Shown here one piece after another: positions 9,279 through 17,606 of a DNA stretch of 64,000 nucleotides. Each line of letters starts with the position of its first letter. The first letter of the stretch is position 1. The translations under genes and the position numbers were made by a program. The notes beneath the pieces were generated by a model. That model saw only the letters and a list, made by a program, of their open reading frames with translations. It searched no databases and was not told the DNA's origin. Source of the stretch: Pseudomonas lini (GTDB taxonomy: Bacteria > Pseudomonadota > Gammaproteobacteria > Pseudomonadales > Pseudomonadaceae); the NCBI RefSeq assembly GCF_964063345.1, contig NZ_OZ061318.1, positions 1 to 64,000 of the forward strand, read 5' to 3'.

Positions 9279-10292
9279 ATGTCTAAGAACAACAATGCAT
9301 CTGTAAACAAACCCTCCGAAGGCTTTCTCGCATGCGTACCTCATGTGCCGCTTACGAAGATCCAAGAGTCTCTGGGGGTGAAGGCAAACGCCGAATTTTG
9401 GCTGAGCTACGAAAAACGCGTAGAAGAATTCAAAGCGTTCGATCCTGAGCTGGTGATTATCTTCGGTGGGAACCATATGGATGGTATCCACCTGAAGCTT
9501 ATGCCCCAGTTCGTGGTGATACATGCAGCAGAGGCCTTGGACGATTGCGGTGGCTGGCCTGGCCCGCTCGACGTCCCGATGGATGTGGCTACAGCGTTGA
9601 CAGAACACCTTAACGAGCGCGAATTTGACATCACGACCTCATACGCCATGGAGGTCGATCACGGATTCTCTAATCCACTGCACTATTTCATGGGCGAGCT
9701 CAACGCCCGTCCAGTTCTTCCTATTCATATCAATACTATCGCAGATCCTCGACCTACCTTGCGGCGCTGCCGTTTACTGGGCGAAGAAATTGGTCGCTTC
9801 GCGCGCTCGCTGAATAAGCGCATAGCGTTTCTGGGTACTGGCGGTCTATCTCATCAGACTGACTTTGTGTTTCCACAGTACCACACTGCTCCAAACCTGG
9901 ATGTACGAGACTACCTTGTACATGGTGGGGAAAAGGGGCCAATTACTCGCGAAAAATGGCGCAATGATGTTGTCATTGGAATGGACAAGTTAAGTAAAAA
10001 CTTAGTAGATGGGACTTTTACTGCACCGTGGATAAACGAAGAATGGGACAAAAAGTTTTTGTCCACACTTGCGAGCGGCGACCTCACACAATTTGACAGC
10101 TGGACAGACACCGAAGTCCTGGATGCCGCTGGTTATGGCGGATCAGAAGTACGACTTTGGATCGCGGCAGCTGCAGCTGCCCAAGCCTGCGATGAACGGA
10201 CAGATTTCCAGGTTGATTTTTATTCAGGCGAAACAACCTTTGCGGTCGGAGCAGGAATCGTTCATAGCGATCCTTCATCACGCCAAGCCTGA
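9279..10292 (+). CDS. class III extradiol ring-cleavage dioxygenase (MhpB/LigB-like)
   Basis: Non-haem Fe(II) dioxygenase that opens a catechol ring next to the two hydroxyls. It aligns along its length with MhpB (3-carboxyethylcatechol 2,3-dioxygenase, about 314 residues). Shared motifs are FGGNHMDGIH near residue 65, the catalytic MEVDHGFSNPLHYF near 125, NKRIAFLGTGGLSHQ near 190, and a C-terminal WIAAAAAAQA helix. At 337 residues it is slightly longer. A ribosome site (AGGA, 9 nt) precedes the ATG. The substrate is probably a catechol with a side chain or carboxylate. In this operon it would cleave the diol released by the folate-dependent demethylase (inference). Confidence 0.9.
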   Translation: MSKNNNASVNKPSEGFLACVPHVPLTKIQESLGVKANAEFWLSYEKRVEEFKAFDPELVIIFGGNHMDGIHLKLMPQFVVIHAAEALDDCGGWPGPLDVPMDVATALTEHLNEREFDITTSYAMEVDHGFSNPLHYFMGELNARPVLPIHINTIADPRPTLRRCRLLGEEIGRFARSLNKRIAFLGTGGLSHQTDFVFPQYHTAPNLDVRDYLVHGGEKGPITREKWRNDVVIGMDKLSKNLVDGTFTAPWINEEWDKKFLSTLASGDLTQFDSWTDTEVLDAAGYGGSEVRLWIAAAAAAQACDERTDFQVDFYSGETTFAVGAGIVHSDPSSRQA

Positions 10293-10369
10293 TCAGCTAT
10301 TGGGTAGCACACTACAAATCTAATTATGACCTCGACTTGGTGTCGGCCAAGTTAAATCAGGGTATTAAT

Positions 10370-11296
10370 ATGAACAAGAAAGTTATTATCACGTGTGCGG
10401 TGACCGGATCTATTCACACGCCGTCAATGTCACCGTACTTGCCTGTAACACCGGATGAAATTGCGACAGCGGCGTTGGAGGCAGCGGAAGCAGGTGCCGC
10501 TATTGTTCACTTGCACGCACGCGATCCATCAGACGGTAGACCTACCCAGGACGTAGGTCTGTTCCGTCAATTTGTTCCTAGAATCAAGGACAGCTCAGAT
10601 GTAATCATCAATATCACCACTGGTGGCTCGCCAACCATGTCGGTGGAAGAGCGCTTACAGCCGGCTCTTCAGCTAAAACCTGAGATTGCTTCTCTCAACA
10701 TGGGCTCCATGAACTTTGGTCTCTACGAAATGCTTGGTCGTTTCAAAGAATTCAAACATGACTGGGAGCAACCTTATCTCGCCGGAAGTGAAGATCGGGT
10801 CTTCAAAAATACATTTAAAGACATTGCTTATATTCTTCAGTCTTGCAGCGAGAATCAAACCCGCTTTGAAATTGAATGCTATGACATCGGACACCTGTAC
10901 ACCGCTGCGCACTTTTTGGAACGCGGCCTGCTTAAACCACCACTGTTCATTCAGTCAGTATTCGGGCTTCGAGGCGGCATCGGCGGCCACGCTGAAGATA
11001 TCTTGCAAATGCGTCGTACGGCTGATCGCCTATTTGGAAAAGACTATGTGTGGTCGGTTCTAGGGGCAGGCAGAGGACAGATGCCGATTGCAGCTATTTC
11101 TGCATCCATTGGTGGAAACGTCCGTGTTGGCCTAGAGGACTCACTCTGGGAGTCTCCTGGTCAACTTGCAACATCCAGTGCGTCACAGGTGAAACGAGTT
11201 CGCACGATCATCGAGGCTTTATCGCTTGAAGTAGCAACACCAGAAGAAGCGCGACAAATGCTGCAATTGAAAGGCCGAAATTCAGTCGCGTTTTAG
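10370..11296 (+). CDS. beta-keto acid cleavage enzyme (BKACE/DUF849)
   Basis: Zn-dependent TIM-barrel enzyme. The family condenses a beta-keto acid with acetyl-CoA to give acetoacetate and a new CoA thioester. Visible are the N-terminal strand (VIITCAVTGSIHTP), the metal-binding HLHARDP motif, GGSPTMSVEERLQP, and the C-terminal substrate region VGLEDSLWESPG. With the ATG at 10370 (AGGG 7 nt upstream) it has 308 residues, a normal length. It lies between the ring-cleavage dioxygenase and the demethylase in one operon, so its substrate is probably a keto acid formed after ring or side-chain cleavage. The exact substrate is unknown. Confidence 0.9.
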   Translation: MNKKVIITCAVTGSIHTPSMSPYLPVTPDEIATAALEAAEAGAAIVHLHARDPSDGRPTQDVGLFRQFVPRIKDSSDVIINITTGGSPTMSVEERLQPALQLKPEIASLNMGSMNFGLYEMLGRFKEFKHDWEQPYLAGSEDRVFKNTFKDIAYILQSCSENQTRFEIECYDIGHLYTAAHFLERGLLKPPLFIQSVFGLRGGIGGHAEDILQMRRTADRLFGKDYVWSVLGAGRGQMPIAAISASIGGNVRVGLEDSLWESPGQLATSSASQVKRVRTIIEALSLEVATPEEARQMLQLKGRNSVAF

Positions 11297-11340
11297 TTTT
11301 AAACACCCTATTAAAATAAGATTAACTGGAGTTATTGATC

Positions 11341-12672
11341 ATGTCTAAAGCTTCTGATTATCGCGCCTTCACCGCTGTAGTGCCTCATTATGCGTCCACC
11401 ACCACTGGAAATACCCCTGAGTATACCGGGTGGATGGATGAACAGATGTCGTGGAAAAGCACTTGTTATATGGGGGACTGGTCGTTCGTCCCGCAGATCC
11501 GTATCAAAGGCCCCGACGCACTGAAACTGTTCACCGAGCTCTCTACTAACAGTTTTGACAGTATGCCTCTTAACCGCGCCAAGCATTGCATCCAATGCAA
11601 TGAGGAAGGGAAAGTCATTTCTGAGGGTGTGTTGTTTCGACACGCCGAGGACGATTTCGAGTACCAATGCGGTACCCCCCAATGGGTTTACTACCACCTC
11701 AAATCGAAGGGTTACGACGCGCAAGCCAGTTTCCCAGTCAGCTATAAAATGCAAATTTCCGGGCCAAACGCGTTAGGACTTTGTGAAAAGCTCGCGGGCG
11801 AAAGCCTGAGAGACGTCAAATTCATGTACACCAAGAAGGGTAAGGTGAAAAACCTCGATGTTACCTTCCTGCGCCAAGGCATGGCCGGTGAAATAGGTTT
11901 CGAGTTACAGGGCCCAATCACGCAACGGGATGAATTGGTTGCGGCGGTCATGGAACTGGCCCCAGAGTTCGGCATGCGCCGCTTGGGCGCGAGAAATCTG
12001 ATGATCAACCACCTTGAAGCTTGCTACCCCACTGGGAGCATGCACTTCTACAACGCGCTGTCAGATAAAAGTCGTCAGGATTACCTAGACTTCATGGCCG
12101 ATGATAAGAATTTGCCGGACGAATGGCGGGGCACGCCATTTGAGACGGTTTTGCGATTCAATTTTTCTGGCGCATTCACAGGAAGTTGGGACGGTGATGA
12201 GCTCTCTGATTTGTACCGCAGTCCCGTCGAAATGGGCTGGGGCAAAAATATTTCGTTTGATCATGATTTCATTGGGCGTAAAGCACTAGAGATTGAACTT
12301 GAGACTCCCCGTCGCAAAGTCGTCACTCTGGAGTTCAATAGTGACGACGTGAAGGCCGTCCATGCGTCTTTGTTCAGCGATGGTGAAGTCTATCGTCAGT
12401 TCGAATATCCAGATATTCCGCATCAGATGGCATGGACAGATCTGATCCTCAAAGACGACAAAACCGTGGGTCATGCCACACACCCTGGCTATAGCCTTTA
12501 CTTCCGCAAAGTGCTTGCGCTTAGTTTCATCGATGTCGCATACGCCGAGCCTGGTACTGAAGTTGAGGTTTTGTGGGGCGATCCAGGTACGCCACAGATC
12601 AAACTTCGAGCTACCGTTGCACGTGCTCCTTACAAGCAAGACACTCGCCGAGCCGACCTGACCAAGCTCTGA
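11341..12672 (+). CDS. tetrahydrofolate-dependent aryl demethylase (LigM/DesA family)
   Basis: GcvT-fold aminomethyltransferase relative that moves a one-carbon unit from an aromatic ether to tetrahydrofolate. It resembles Sphingobium LigM/DesA along its length: IKGPDALKLFTELSTNSF near residue 55, FLRQGMAGEIGFEL near 175, SPVEMGWGKNISFDHDFIGR near 295, and a C-terminal barrel with GTEVEVLWGDPG. ATG at 11341 has GGAG 9 nt upstream; 443 residues. purU and folD follow at once, which supports folate chemistry. LigM and DesA make 5-methyl-THF, whereas the related SesA opens methylenedioxy rings and makes 5,10-methylene-THF. No metF is seen here, so the second type is possible (inference). Confidence 0.88.
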   Translation: MSKASDYRAFTAVVPHYASTTTGNTPEYTGWMDEQMSWKSTCYMGDWSFVPQIRIKGPDALKLFTELSTNSFDSMPLNRAKHCIQCNEEGKVISEGVLFRHAEDDFEYQCGTPQWVYYHLKSKGYDAQASFPVSYKMQISGPNALGLCEKLAGESLRDVKFMYTKKGKVKNLDVTFLRQGMAGEIGFELQGPITQRDELVAAVMELAPEFGMRRLGARNLMINHLEACYPTGSMHFYNALSDKSRQDYLDFMADDKNLPDEWRGTPFETVLRFNFSGAFTGSWDGDELSDLYRSPVEMGWGKNISFDHDFIGRKALEIELETPRRKVVTLEFNSDDVKAVHASLFSDGEVYRQFEYPDIPHQMAWTDLILKDDKTVGHATHPGYSLYFRKVLALSFIDVAYAEPGTEVEVLWGDPGTPQIKLRATVARAPYKQDTRRADLTKL

Positions 12673-12734
12673 CTCAAGTGTTATTTACTACACCTTGCAT
12701 TACGTATTAATGATTATGCGTGCGGAGAATTATC

Positions 12735-13619
12735 ATGGCTGCGCCAGATAAGCCAAAAAACGAAAAGACGTACATATTGAATGCTACCTGCAAAGCGACT
12801 AAAGGTATTGTCGCGGCAGTTACTTCTTTTCTTGCGGAAAATGATTGCTATATCTGCTCCCTTGAGCAATTCGATGATGAATCGACTGAACGTTTCTTCA
12901 TGCGCGCACTGTTTAAGCCTGAGGCTGCGGCGCCTAGACTTGACGAACTCAAAGACGGTTTTGTAGATATTGCTGAGCGGCTGGGTATGTCTTGGAACTT
13001 CTTTGATCCAAGCCTTCCAGTTAAAACCGTAATCATGGTGTCGAAGTTCGACCACTGCTTGGATGACCTGCTATACCGCCGCCGTAAGGGTGATCTCAAC
13101 ATGGAGATCACCGCAGTGGTATCGAACCATCAGGAACTGCGACCCATGGCTGAGCGAGAAGGTATTCGCTTTGTTCATCTCCCTGTGAACTCAGACAACA
13201 AGGCGCAGCAGGAAGCTCGCTTAGTTGAAATTGTTGAGGAGACGCAATCGGAGCTGGTGATCCTAGCTCGGTATATGCAAATTCTCTCAAATGAACTTAC
13301 CGCTGAGCTCGCTGGAAAGTGCATTAACATTCACCATTCGTTCTTGCCTGGTTTCAAAGGCGCTATGCCCTATCACCAAGCTTTCGAACGAGGTGTGAAG
13401 CAGATTGGCGCCACGGCGCACTATGTAACATCCGATCTTGACGAAGGGCCAATCATCGATCAAGTCGTCACGCGTGTTGATCACAGCTACAAGCCACAAG
13501 AACTGGTTCGGGTTGGACGCGACAATGAGTGTATGGCTCTAGCGGCAGCTGTGAAGTACCACATTGAGCGCCGAGTTTTTGTCGATGGTAACAAGACAAT
13601 AGTGTTCCAAGGGAGCTGA
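12735..13619 (+). CDS. purU: formyltetrahydrofolate deformylase
   Basis: Hydrolyses 10-formyl-THF to formate and THF. An N-terminal ACT domain (residues about 8-90, starting YILNATCKATKGIVAAVTSF) precedes a formyltransferase-fold catalytic domain with the motif HHSFLPGFKGAMPYHQAF and the Asp in DLDEGPIID. ATG at 12735 has GGAG 7 nt upstream; 294 residues fits PurU. It stands between the folate-dependent demethylase and folD, so its role is probably to release the accepted carbon as formate and regenerate THF. It is likely a second copy beside a housekeeping purU. Confidence 0.94.
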   Translation: MAAPDKPKNEKTYILNATCKATKGIVAAVTSFLAENDCYICSLEQFDDESTERFFMRALFKPEAAAPRLDELKDGFVDIAERLGMSWNFFDPSLPVKTVIMVSKFDHCLDDLLYRRRKGDLNMEITAVVSNHQELRPMAEREGIRFVHLPVNSDNKAQQEARLVEIVEETQSELVILARYMQILSNELTAELAGKCINIHHSFLPGFKGAMPYHQAFERGVKQIGATAHYVTSDLDEGPIIDQVVTRVDHSYKPQELVRVGRDNECMALAAAVKYHIERRVFVDGNKTIVFQGS

Positions 13620-13730
13620 TCATTTGCGGATACCGCGCCTGTACCCTTTTCGTGAGGAATAAGGAGCAGGTCGCGGTAAGCGATTAGTAAATGTTGACGC
13701 TTGCCAGCCCGCTTTTTGTTGGAGAAAAAA

Positions 13731-14627
13731 ATGACTGCCAGGATTATCGATGGCAAAGCGTTATCATCGAAGCTACGACTAGCATTTCGAACTCGAGTTT
13801 CTAAACTGGCCGATCAAGATATTCGACCTGGTTTAGCTGTTATTCTTTTAGGGGATAATGCCGCGTCTCGGGTGTATGTAAGAAATAAAATTAATGCGTG
13901 CGATGATTGTGGCATCAGGTCATTCCCTCACTTGCTGCCTCCGGATACTACGCAAGATCAGCTGCTTGAAATTATAGACAAGCTCAATGGGAATGACGAC
14001 GTACATGGCATACTCGTCCAACTGCCTTTGCCATCTCATATCGACATGAGAACGATCCTAGAGGCAATTGCTGTGGACAAGGATGTTGATGGTTTTCATC
14101 TATACAATGTCGGAAGCTTGGTTGTTGGCAACAGCATATTTCCACCCTGCACGCCTTATGGCGTTCAGCTGCTTTTGGATACAACTGGGATTGATGTCGC
14201 AGGTAAAAATGTTGTTGTTGTAGGTGCTTCGAACATCGTTGGAAAACCTATGGCACTTATGCTTCTACAGAAAGAAGCCACGGTTACGGTGTGTCATGCC
14301 AAAACACGCGATCTAGCCCAATACACCATCCTGGCGGACATTCTAATCGTTGCGGCGGGCGTGCCAGGGCTCATCACTGGCCAGCTGGTCAAACGCGATG
14401 CAATAGTCATTGATGTAGGCATTAACAAGCTGCCTGACGGGCGTATTGTGGGCGATGTCGATTTCGCTTCCGTGAAAGAACGTGCTTCCTGGGTTACACC
14501 AGTGCCAGGTGGAGTAGGCCCGATGACGGTCACAATGTTGATCGAAAACACATTACGGTCTGCTGAACGCCGCCTGGGAATTGGTCGAGGCATTGGCTCT
14601 GAAGGGTGGGACGCAGCATCACACTAA
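13731..14627 (+). CDS. folD: methylenetetrahydrofolate dehydrogenase/cyclohydrolase
   Basis: Bifunctional enzyme converting 5,10-methylene-THF to 10-formyl-THF with NADP. Key motifs are VILLGDNAASRVYVRNK near residue 45 (Tyr and Lys of the active site), GILVQLPLPSHID near 95, the dinucleotide loop GASNIVGKPMALMLL near 165, and PVPGGVGPMTVTMLIENT near 260. ATG at 13731 follows GGAG by 6 nt; 298 residues. Preceding DNA is AT-richer than the core genes at the right end, in keeping with an accessory, transferred copy. In the operon it links the demethylase product to PurU. Confidence 0.95.
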   Translation: MTARIIDGKALSSKLRLAFRTRVSKLADQDIRPGLAVILLGDNAASRVYVRNKINACDDCGIRSFPHLLPPDTTQDQLLEIIDKLNGNDDVHGILVQLPLPSHIDMRTILEAIAVDKDVDGFHLYNVGSLVVGNSIFPPCTPYGVQLLLDTTGIDVAGKNVVVVGASNIVGKPMALMLLQKEATVTVCHAKTRDLAQYTILADILIVAAGVPGLITGQLVKRDAIVIDVGINKLPDGRIVGDVDFASVKERASWVTPVPGGVGPMTVTMLIENTLRSAERRLGIGRGIGSEGWDAASH

Positions 14628-14701
14628 CACCTTAGATGAGCGGCCTGCAGTCTCCTCTTGGTTTGCAGCGTTACCCATTGATCACTTGGAGGACACGTTC
14701 C

Positions 14702-15403
14702 ATGTCTCAATCGATTGATCGTAAATCTGTTGTACTCATCCACGGTTGGGGCGGATCGGCCCAATCCGTGTGGAACGCCAACGGCTGGTTTGACCTGCTT
14801 CGTAACTCTGGATTCGATCCAGTGGGTATAGATCTGCCCGGACACGGTGACGCCCTTCGGTCACACGATCCTGCACAGTATGCGGATCTCGCGAGTGAGG
14901 TTATGGCCCAACTGCCCAACGACCAAGCTTTACTCGGAATCGGGTACTCGTTGGGCTGTAAAATATTGCTCGAGATCGAAGCAAGGCAGCCCGGACGGTT
15001 TACTGCACTTGTCCTCGGTGGATTGGGCGGGAACGTATTTGCACCGGAAGCTCTAGGTACAGTCGTTGCCCAATGCCTAGAAGAAGGGATTCCAGAGGAT
15101 TCCCCGCCGGTGGCAAAAATGCTCGCCCGTTATGGTGTTTCTGCGGGTAATGATCCACTCGCGATTGCCGCATGCTTAAGACGAGAGCCTAACCCTGTAT
15201 TGACCCCCGAACGGCTTCAGGCGGTGGAGTGCCCTGTGCTGCTTGTCTCAGGCGACGCAGACACGGTCGCATATCCCGTTGATCTGCTTGCCGACTCTAT
15301 TACGCATTCATCGGTAGAAATCCTGACCGGCATTGACCATCTGCATCTTCCTGAGAACAAAGATTTTATGGCCGCTGCACTTCGATTTTTGGCTGCAAGC
15401 TAG
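14702..15403 (+). CDS. alpha/beta hydrolase
   Basis: Short (233-residue) serine hydrolase. It shows the oxyanion segment VVLIHGWGGSAQSVW, the nucleophile elbow GIGYSLGCK, and the acid and His in the C-terminal SGDADTVAYPV and GIDHLHLPENK. ATG at 14702 has GGAGG 9 nt upstream; the longer frame from 14636 has no site. By operon context it could cleave the C-C bond of the ring-opening product, as MhpC does, or hydrolyse an ester or thioester. The sequence alone does not decide. Confidence 0.85.
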   Translation: MSQSIDRKSVVLIHGWGGSAQSVWNANGWFDLLRNSGFDPVGIDLPGHGDALRSHDPAQYADLASEVMAQLPNDQALLGIGYSLGCKILLEIEARQPGRFTALVLGGLGGNVFAPEALGTVVAQCLEEGIPEDSPPVAKMLARYGVSAGNDPLAIAACLRREPNPVLTPERLQAVECPVLLVSGDADTVAYPVDLLADSITHSSVEILTGIDHLHLPENKDFMAAALRFLAAS

Positions 15404-15520
15404 TTCAGCGTTACAGAGCGGCGCTGGAGCCTTCCTGTAATGCTGCATTCAGGTAATGCGCGCATCAGATCGATGCTCGTTCAAGGTGGCGGTTCCAAAA
15501 ACAATCAAGGCAACCTACTT

Positions 15521-16303
15521 ATGAACTCCATTAAGGCAAGTTTTCGGCAACAACTGAGGGCAACAGATCGCGCACTGCTCGGCACTTTCATTAAATCTCC
15601 GTCCCCCCAAGCAATTGAAATCCTCGGGGATCTCGGCTTTGATTTCGTGATTATTGATGCGGAGCACGCGCCATTTGATAGAGGAACAGTTGATCATCTA
15701 CTGCTGGCAGCTAAAGCCAGCGGTATCGCAGCGTTGGTCAGGATAGCCGAGACGTCTACCAGCCACATTCTATCTCCACTTGATTCCGGAGCCGCCGGCG
15801 TAATAGCCCCGCATATAGATTCGGTGGAAAAAGCGAAAGCTTTGGTGGCTGAGAGCCGCTACAGCAAGGGTCGTGGCTTTTCGAATTCGCCTCGCGCAGG
15901 CGGCTATGGACAGAGAACGATATGGCAGCACGTTGATCAAGCTGATGATGAGGTCATCGTGATCGGCATGATTGAAGACCCCAAAGCCGTATCCAACATC
16001 GACGAAATTCTCGGTGTGGATGGACTAGACGCTGTGTTCATCGGGCGTGGGGATATGGCGGTTGCTCTCAATGATCGGGAACCAGGTGCGCCAGTGGTTC
16101 AGGAGGCGACCTCCAAGGTGATCAGTGCAGCTGTTAAAGCTGGGAAAGCGGTATTTCTCTTGGCCTCAACACCGCAGGAGGCGGCAGAGTTTTACTCTCG
16201 AGGCGTTGGAGCTTTCGTCATATCGTCTGACCAAGGCTTTCTTCGCACGGCTGCCGCTCAGGCGCTCAGCGCGTTCGCCGATTCCAATTCTGCCAGAACC
16301 TAA
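15521..16303 (+). CDS. HpcH/HpaI-type class II aldolase
   Basis: Metal-dependent pyruvate aldolase that splits 4-hydroxy-2-oxo acids into pyruvate and an aldehyde. TIM-barrel signatures: FDFVIIDAEHAPFDRGTV (general-base region), an IEDPKAVSNIDEI segment with the metal-binding Glu, and FIGRGDMAVALNDRE with the metal-binding Asp. It has 260 residues from the ATG at 15521 (AAGG 10 nt upstream). It fits the last step of a meta-cleavage route starting with the dioxygenase at 9.3 kb (inference). Confidence 0.9.
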   Translation: MNSIKASFRQQLRATDRALLGTFIKSPSPQAIEILGDLGFDFVIIDAEHAPFDRGTVDHLLLAAKASGIAALVRIAETSTSHILSPLDSGAAGVIAPHIDSVEKAKALVAESRYSKGRGFSNSPRAGGYGQRTIWQHVDQADDEVIVIGMIEDPKAVSNIDEILGVDGLDAVFIGRGDMAVALNDREPGAPVVQEATSKVISAAVKAGKAVFLLASTPQEAAEFYSRGVGAFVISSDQGFLRTAAAQALSAFADSNSART

Positions 16304-16323
16304 TTCTTTTATCAGGAGCCACC

Positions 16324-17235
16324 ATGGGCCAGTCCACTGATCCCCGAGCTAGTCTCGCAGCATATGGTCAAGCACAAGCTGCTGAGTCCTACCCAGCTCA
16401 GTATGCTCGCTTCTATGCTACCCCCCCTTCTGTCTCCCAAGACCACGTGGAAATTTGGTACGCACGCGGCCAAAACTTCGTCGTAGGCCATGTCGATGCA
16501 AAACCGGGCGGTGAGATCCAGCGACTAAATCAGGTGGACGAATATGCCGTTCTGTCCCTAGATACCAACGTGCCTTTCGAAATCACCTGGGGAGGCGTCC
16601 AGACCCAAGTGAAAGGTGGTTCTATAGCATTCGTACCGGCTGGCCCAAGTTCGATCCGCTTGCAAGATGGAGGTCGTCTCACGCTAATGATTACGACCCA
16701 AAACAACGATGTTTGCGATCTTTGCGCGAACTCCGCAGCATACAAAACTCAACACGCGAACATCCCTCCGTTTGAAAAATGGCCGGAACCACCAACCGGC
16801 CCTAAGGTAAGGCACTACGGCCTTGATGTAGCTGACGAGCCGGGGAGATTTGGTCGAATCTGGCGTTGTTCGACCTTTATGATCAATGTACTTCCCGTCC
16901 AGATAGGGCCACGGGACATTACCAAGCTGTCGCCGCATCATCACGATACCTTTGAGCAGGGATCCCTTGCCCTGGAAGGCGCGTTCACTCACCACGTGCG
17001 CTGGCCATGGAATTCAGACTTGAACACCTGGCGTGCCGACGACCACGAGTTCTGTGCCTCTCCATCTCTCGCGGTTATTCCTCCGCCAGCGATTCACACA
17101 TCGCGAGGTATGGAGGACGGGCGGAATCAATTGATCGATATTTTTTCCCCCCCTCGGGTCGACTTTTCCTTGAAGGAAGGCTGGGTACTTAACGCCGACG
17201 AATACCCGCTCCCGGCATCGATATCCCCCCTGTAA
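16324..17235 (+). CDS. bicupin-domain protein of unknown function
   Basis: 303-residue protein with two cupin-like halves. The second half carries a metal-site pattern, SPHHHDTFEQGSLALEG, with a later His in VIPPPAIHTSRGM. The first half (QRLNQVDEYAVLSLDT, GGSIAFVPAG) lacks the clustered histidines. A strong site (AGGAG) precedes the ATG by 5 nt. It is the last gene before the terminator. It might be a metal-dependent dioxygenase, isomerase or sensor; I cannot choose. Confidence 0.75.
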   Translation: MGQSTDPRASLAAYGQAQAAESYPAQYARFYATPPSVSQDHVEIWYARGQNFVVGHVDAKPGGEIQRLNQVDEYAVLSLDTNVPFEITWGGVQTQVKGGSIAFVPAGPSSIRLQDGGRLTLMITTQNNDVCDLCANSAAYKTQHANIPPFEKWPEPPTGPKVRHYGLDVADEPGRFGRIWRCSTFMINVLPVQIGPRDITKLSPHHHDTFEQGSLALEGAFTHHVRWPWNSDLNTWRADDHEFCASPSLAVIPPPAIHTSRGMEDGRNQLIDIFSPPRVDFSLKEGWVLNADEYPLPASISPL

Positions 17236-17331
17236 AGATCTGCCTGTTTACTTGACCTGCACCAGCACTAACTGTAGGTTTTGCTACACTCGCAGAACGT
17301 GTCGAGTCAGAGATGTGTCTAGTAACCAGCT

Positions 17332-17363
17332 ACACAAAAAGCCCTTCTCGGGCTTTTTTGTGT
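17332..17363. terminator. bidirectional Rho-independent terminator
   Basis: Perfect GCCC/GGGC core with flanking A and T runs: ACACAAAAAGCCC (17332-17344), loop TTCTC, GGGCTTTTTTGTGT (17350-17363). It ends the plus-strand operon of 8.8-17.2 kb. By its symmetry it would also stop the convergent porin transcript. Confidence 0.93.
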
Positions 17364-17389
17364 ATTCAATGTTGGCACCGATGCCTAAT

Positions 17390-17500
17390 TGACCCAGTTG
17401 CCGAGATATCACTGACCCAGTCTGTTCCTCTCGAACCATTGCCCATGCGGGATTTGTGCAGATTTTGAGGTGGGTCAGGCTTGCTTCAGCACGTGGGTCA
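17390..17500. mobile_element. IS21-like terminal-repeat mini-element (remnant)
   Basis: Two direct copies of TGACCCA start at 17390 and 17413; two copies of the inverse TGGGTCA start at 17471 and 17494. The spacing between copies is 23 nt on both sides, so the 111-bp unit is symmetric. Multiple inward repeats of this kind are typical of IS21-family ends. No transposase lies between them, so it is read as a deletion derivative or non-autonomous element (inference). Confidence 0.5.
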
Positions 17501-17504
17501 ATTC

Positions 17505-17528
17505 GGCGTCGGCGTCGGCGTCGGCGTC
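17505..17528 (+). repeat. GGCGTC hexanucleotide repeat, four units
   Basis: Four perfect tandem copies directly beside the right end of the IS21-like unit, outside any recognised gene. Copy number could vary by slippage. Confidence 0.85.
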
Positions 17529-17606
17529 AACAGGACGTGTCAGCTCAGAGGCAAATTGACCAGCTTAGAACTCTCGAAATGAGCGCGATATGTTTATGCT
17601 GCGTCC

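Noticed and set aside
14702..15403. Naming the alpha/beta hydrolase as an MhpC-type C-C hydrolase
   Set aside because: It is shorter than MhpC (233 against about 290 residues) and lacks convincing specific motifs; left as a general hydrolase.
17505..17528. GGCGTC repeats considered as a CRISPR or coding repeat
   Set aside because: Units are contiguous without spacers and lie outside any gene; a simple tandem repeat.
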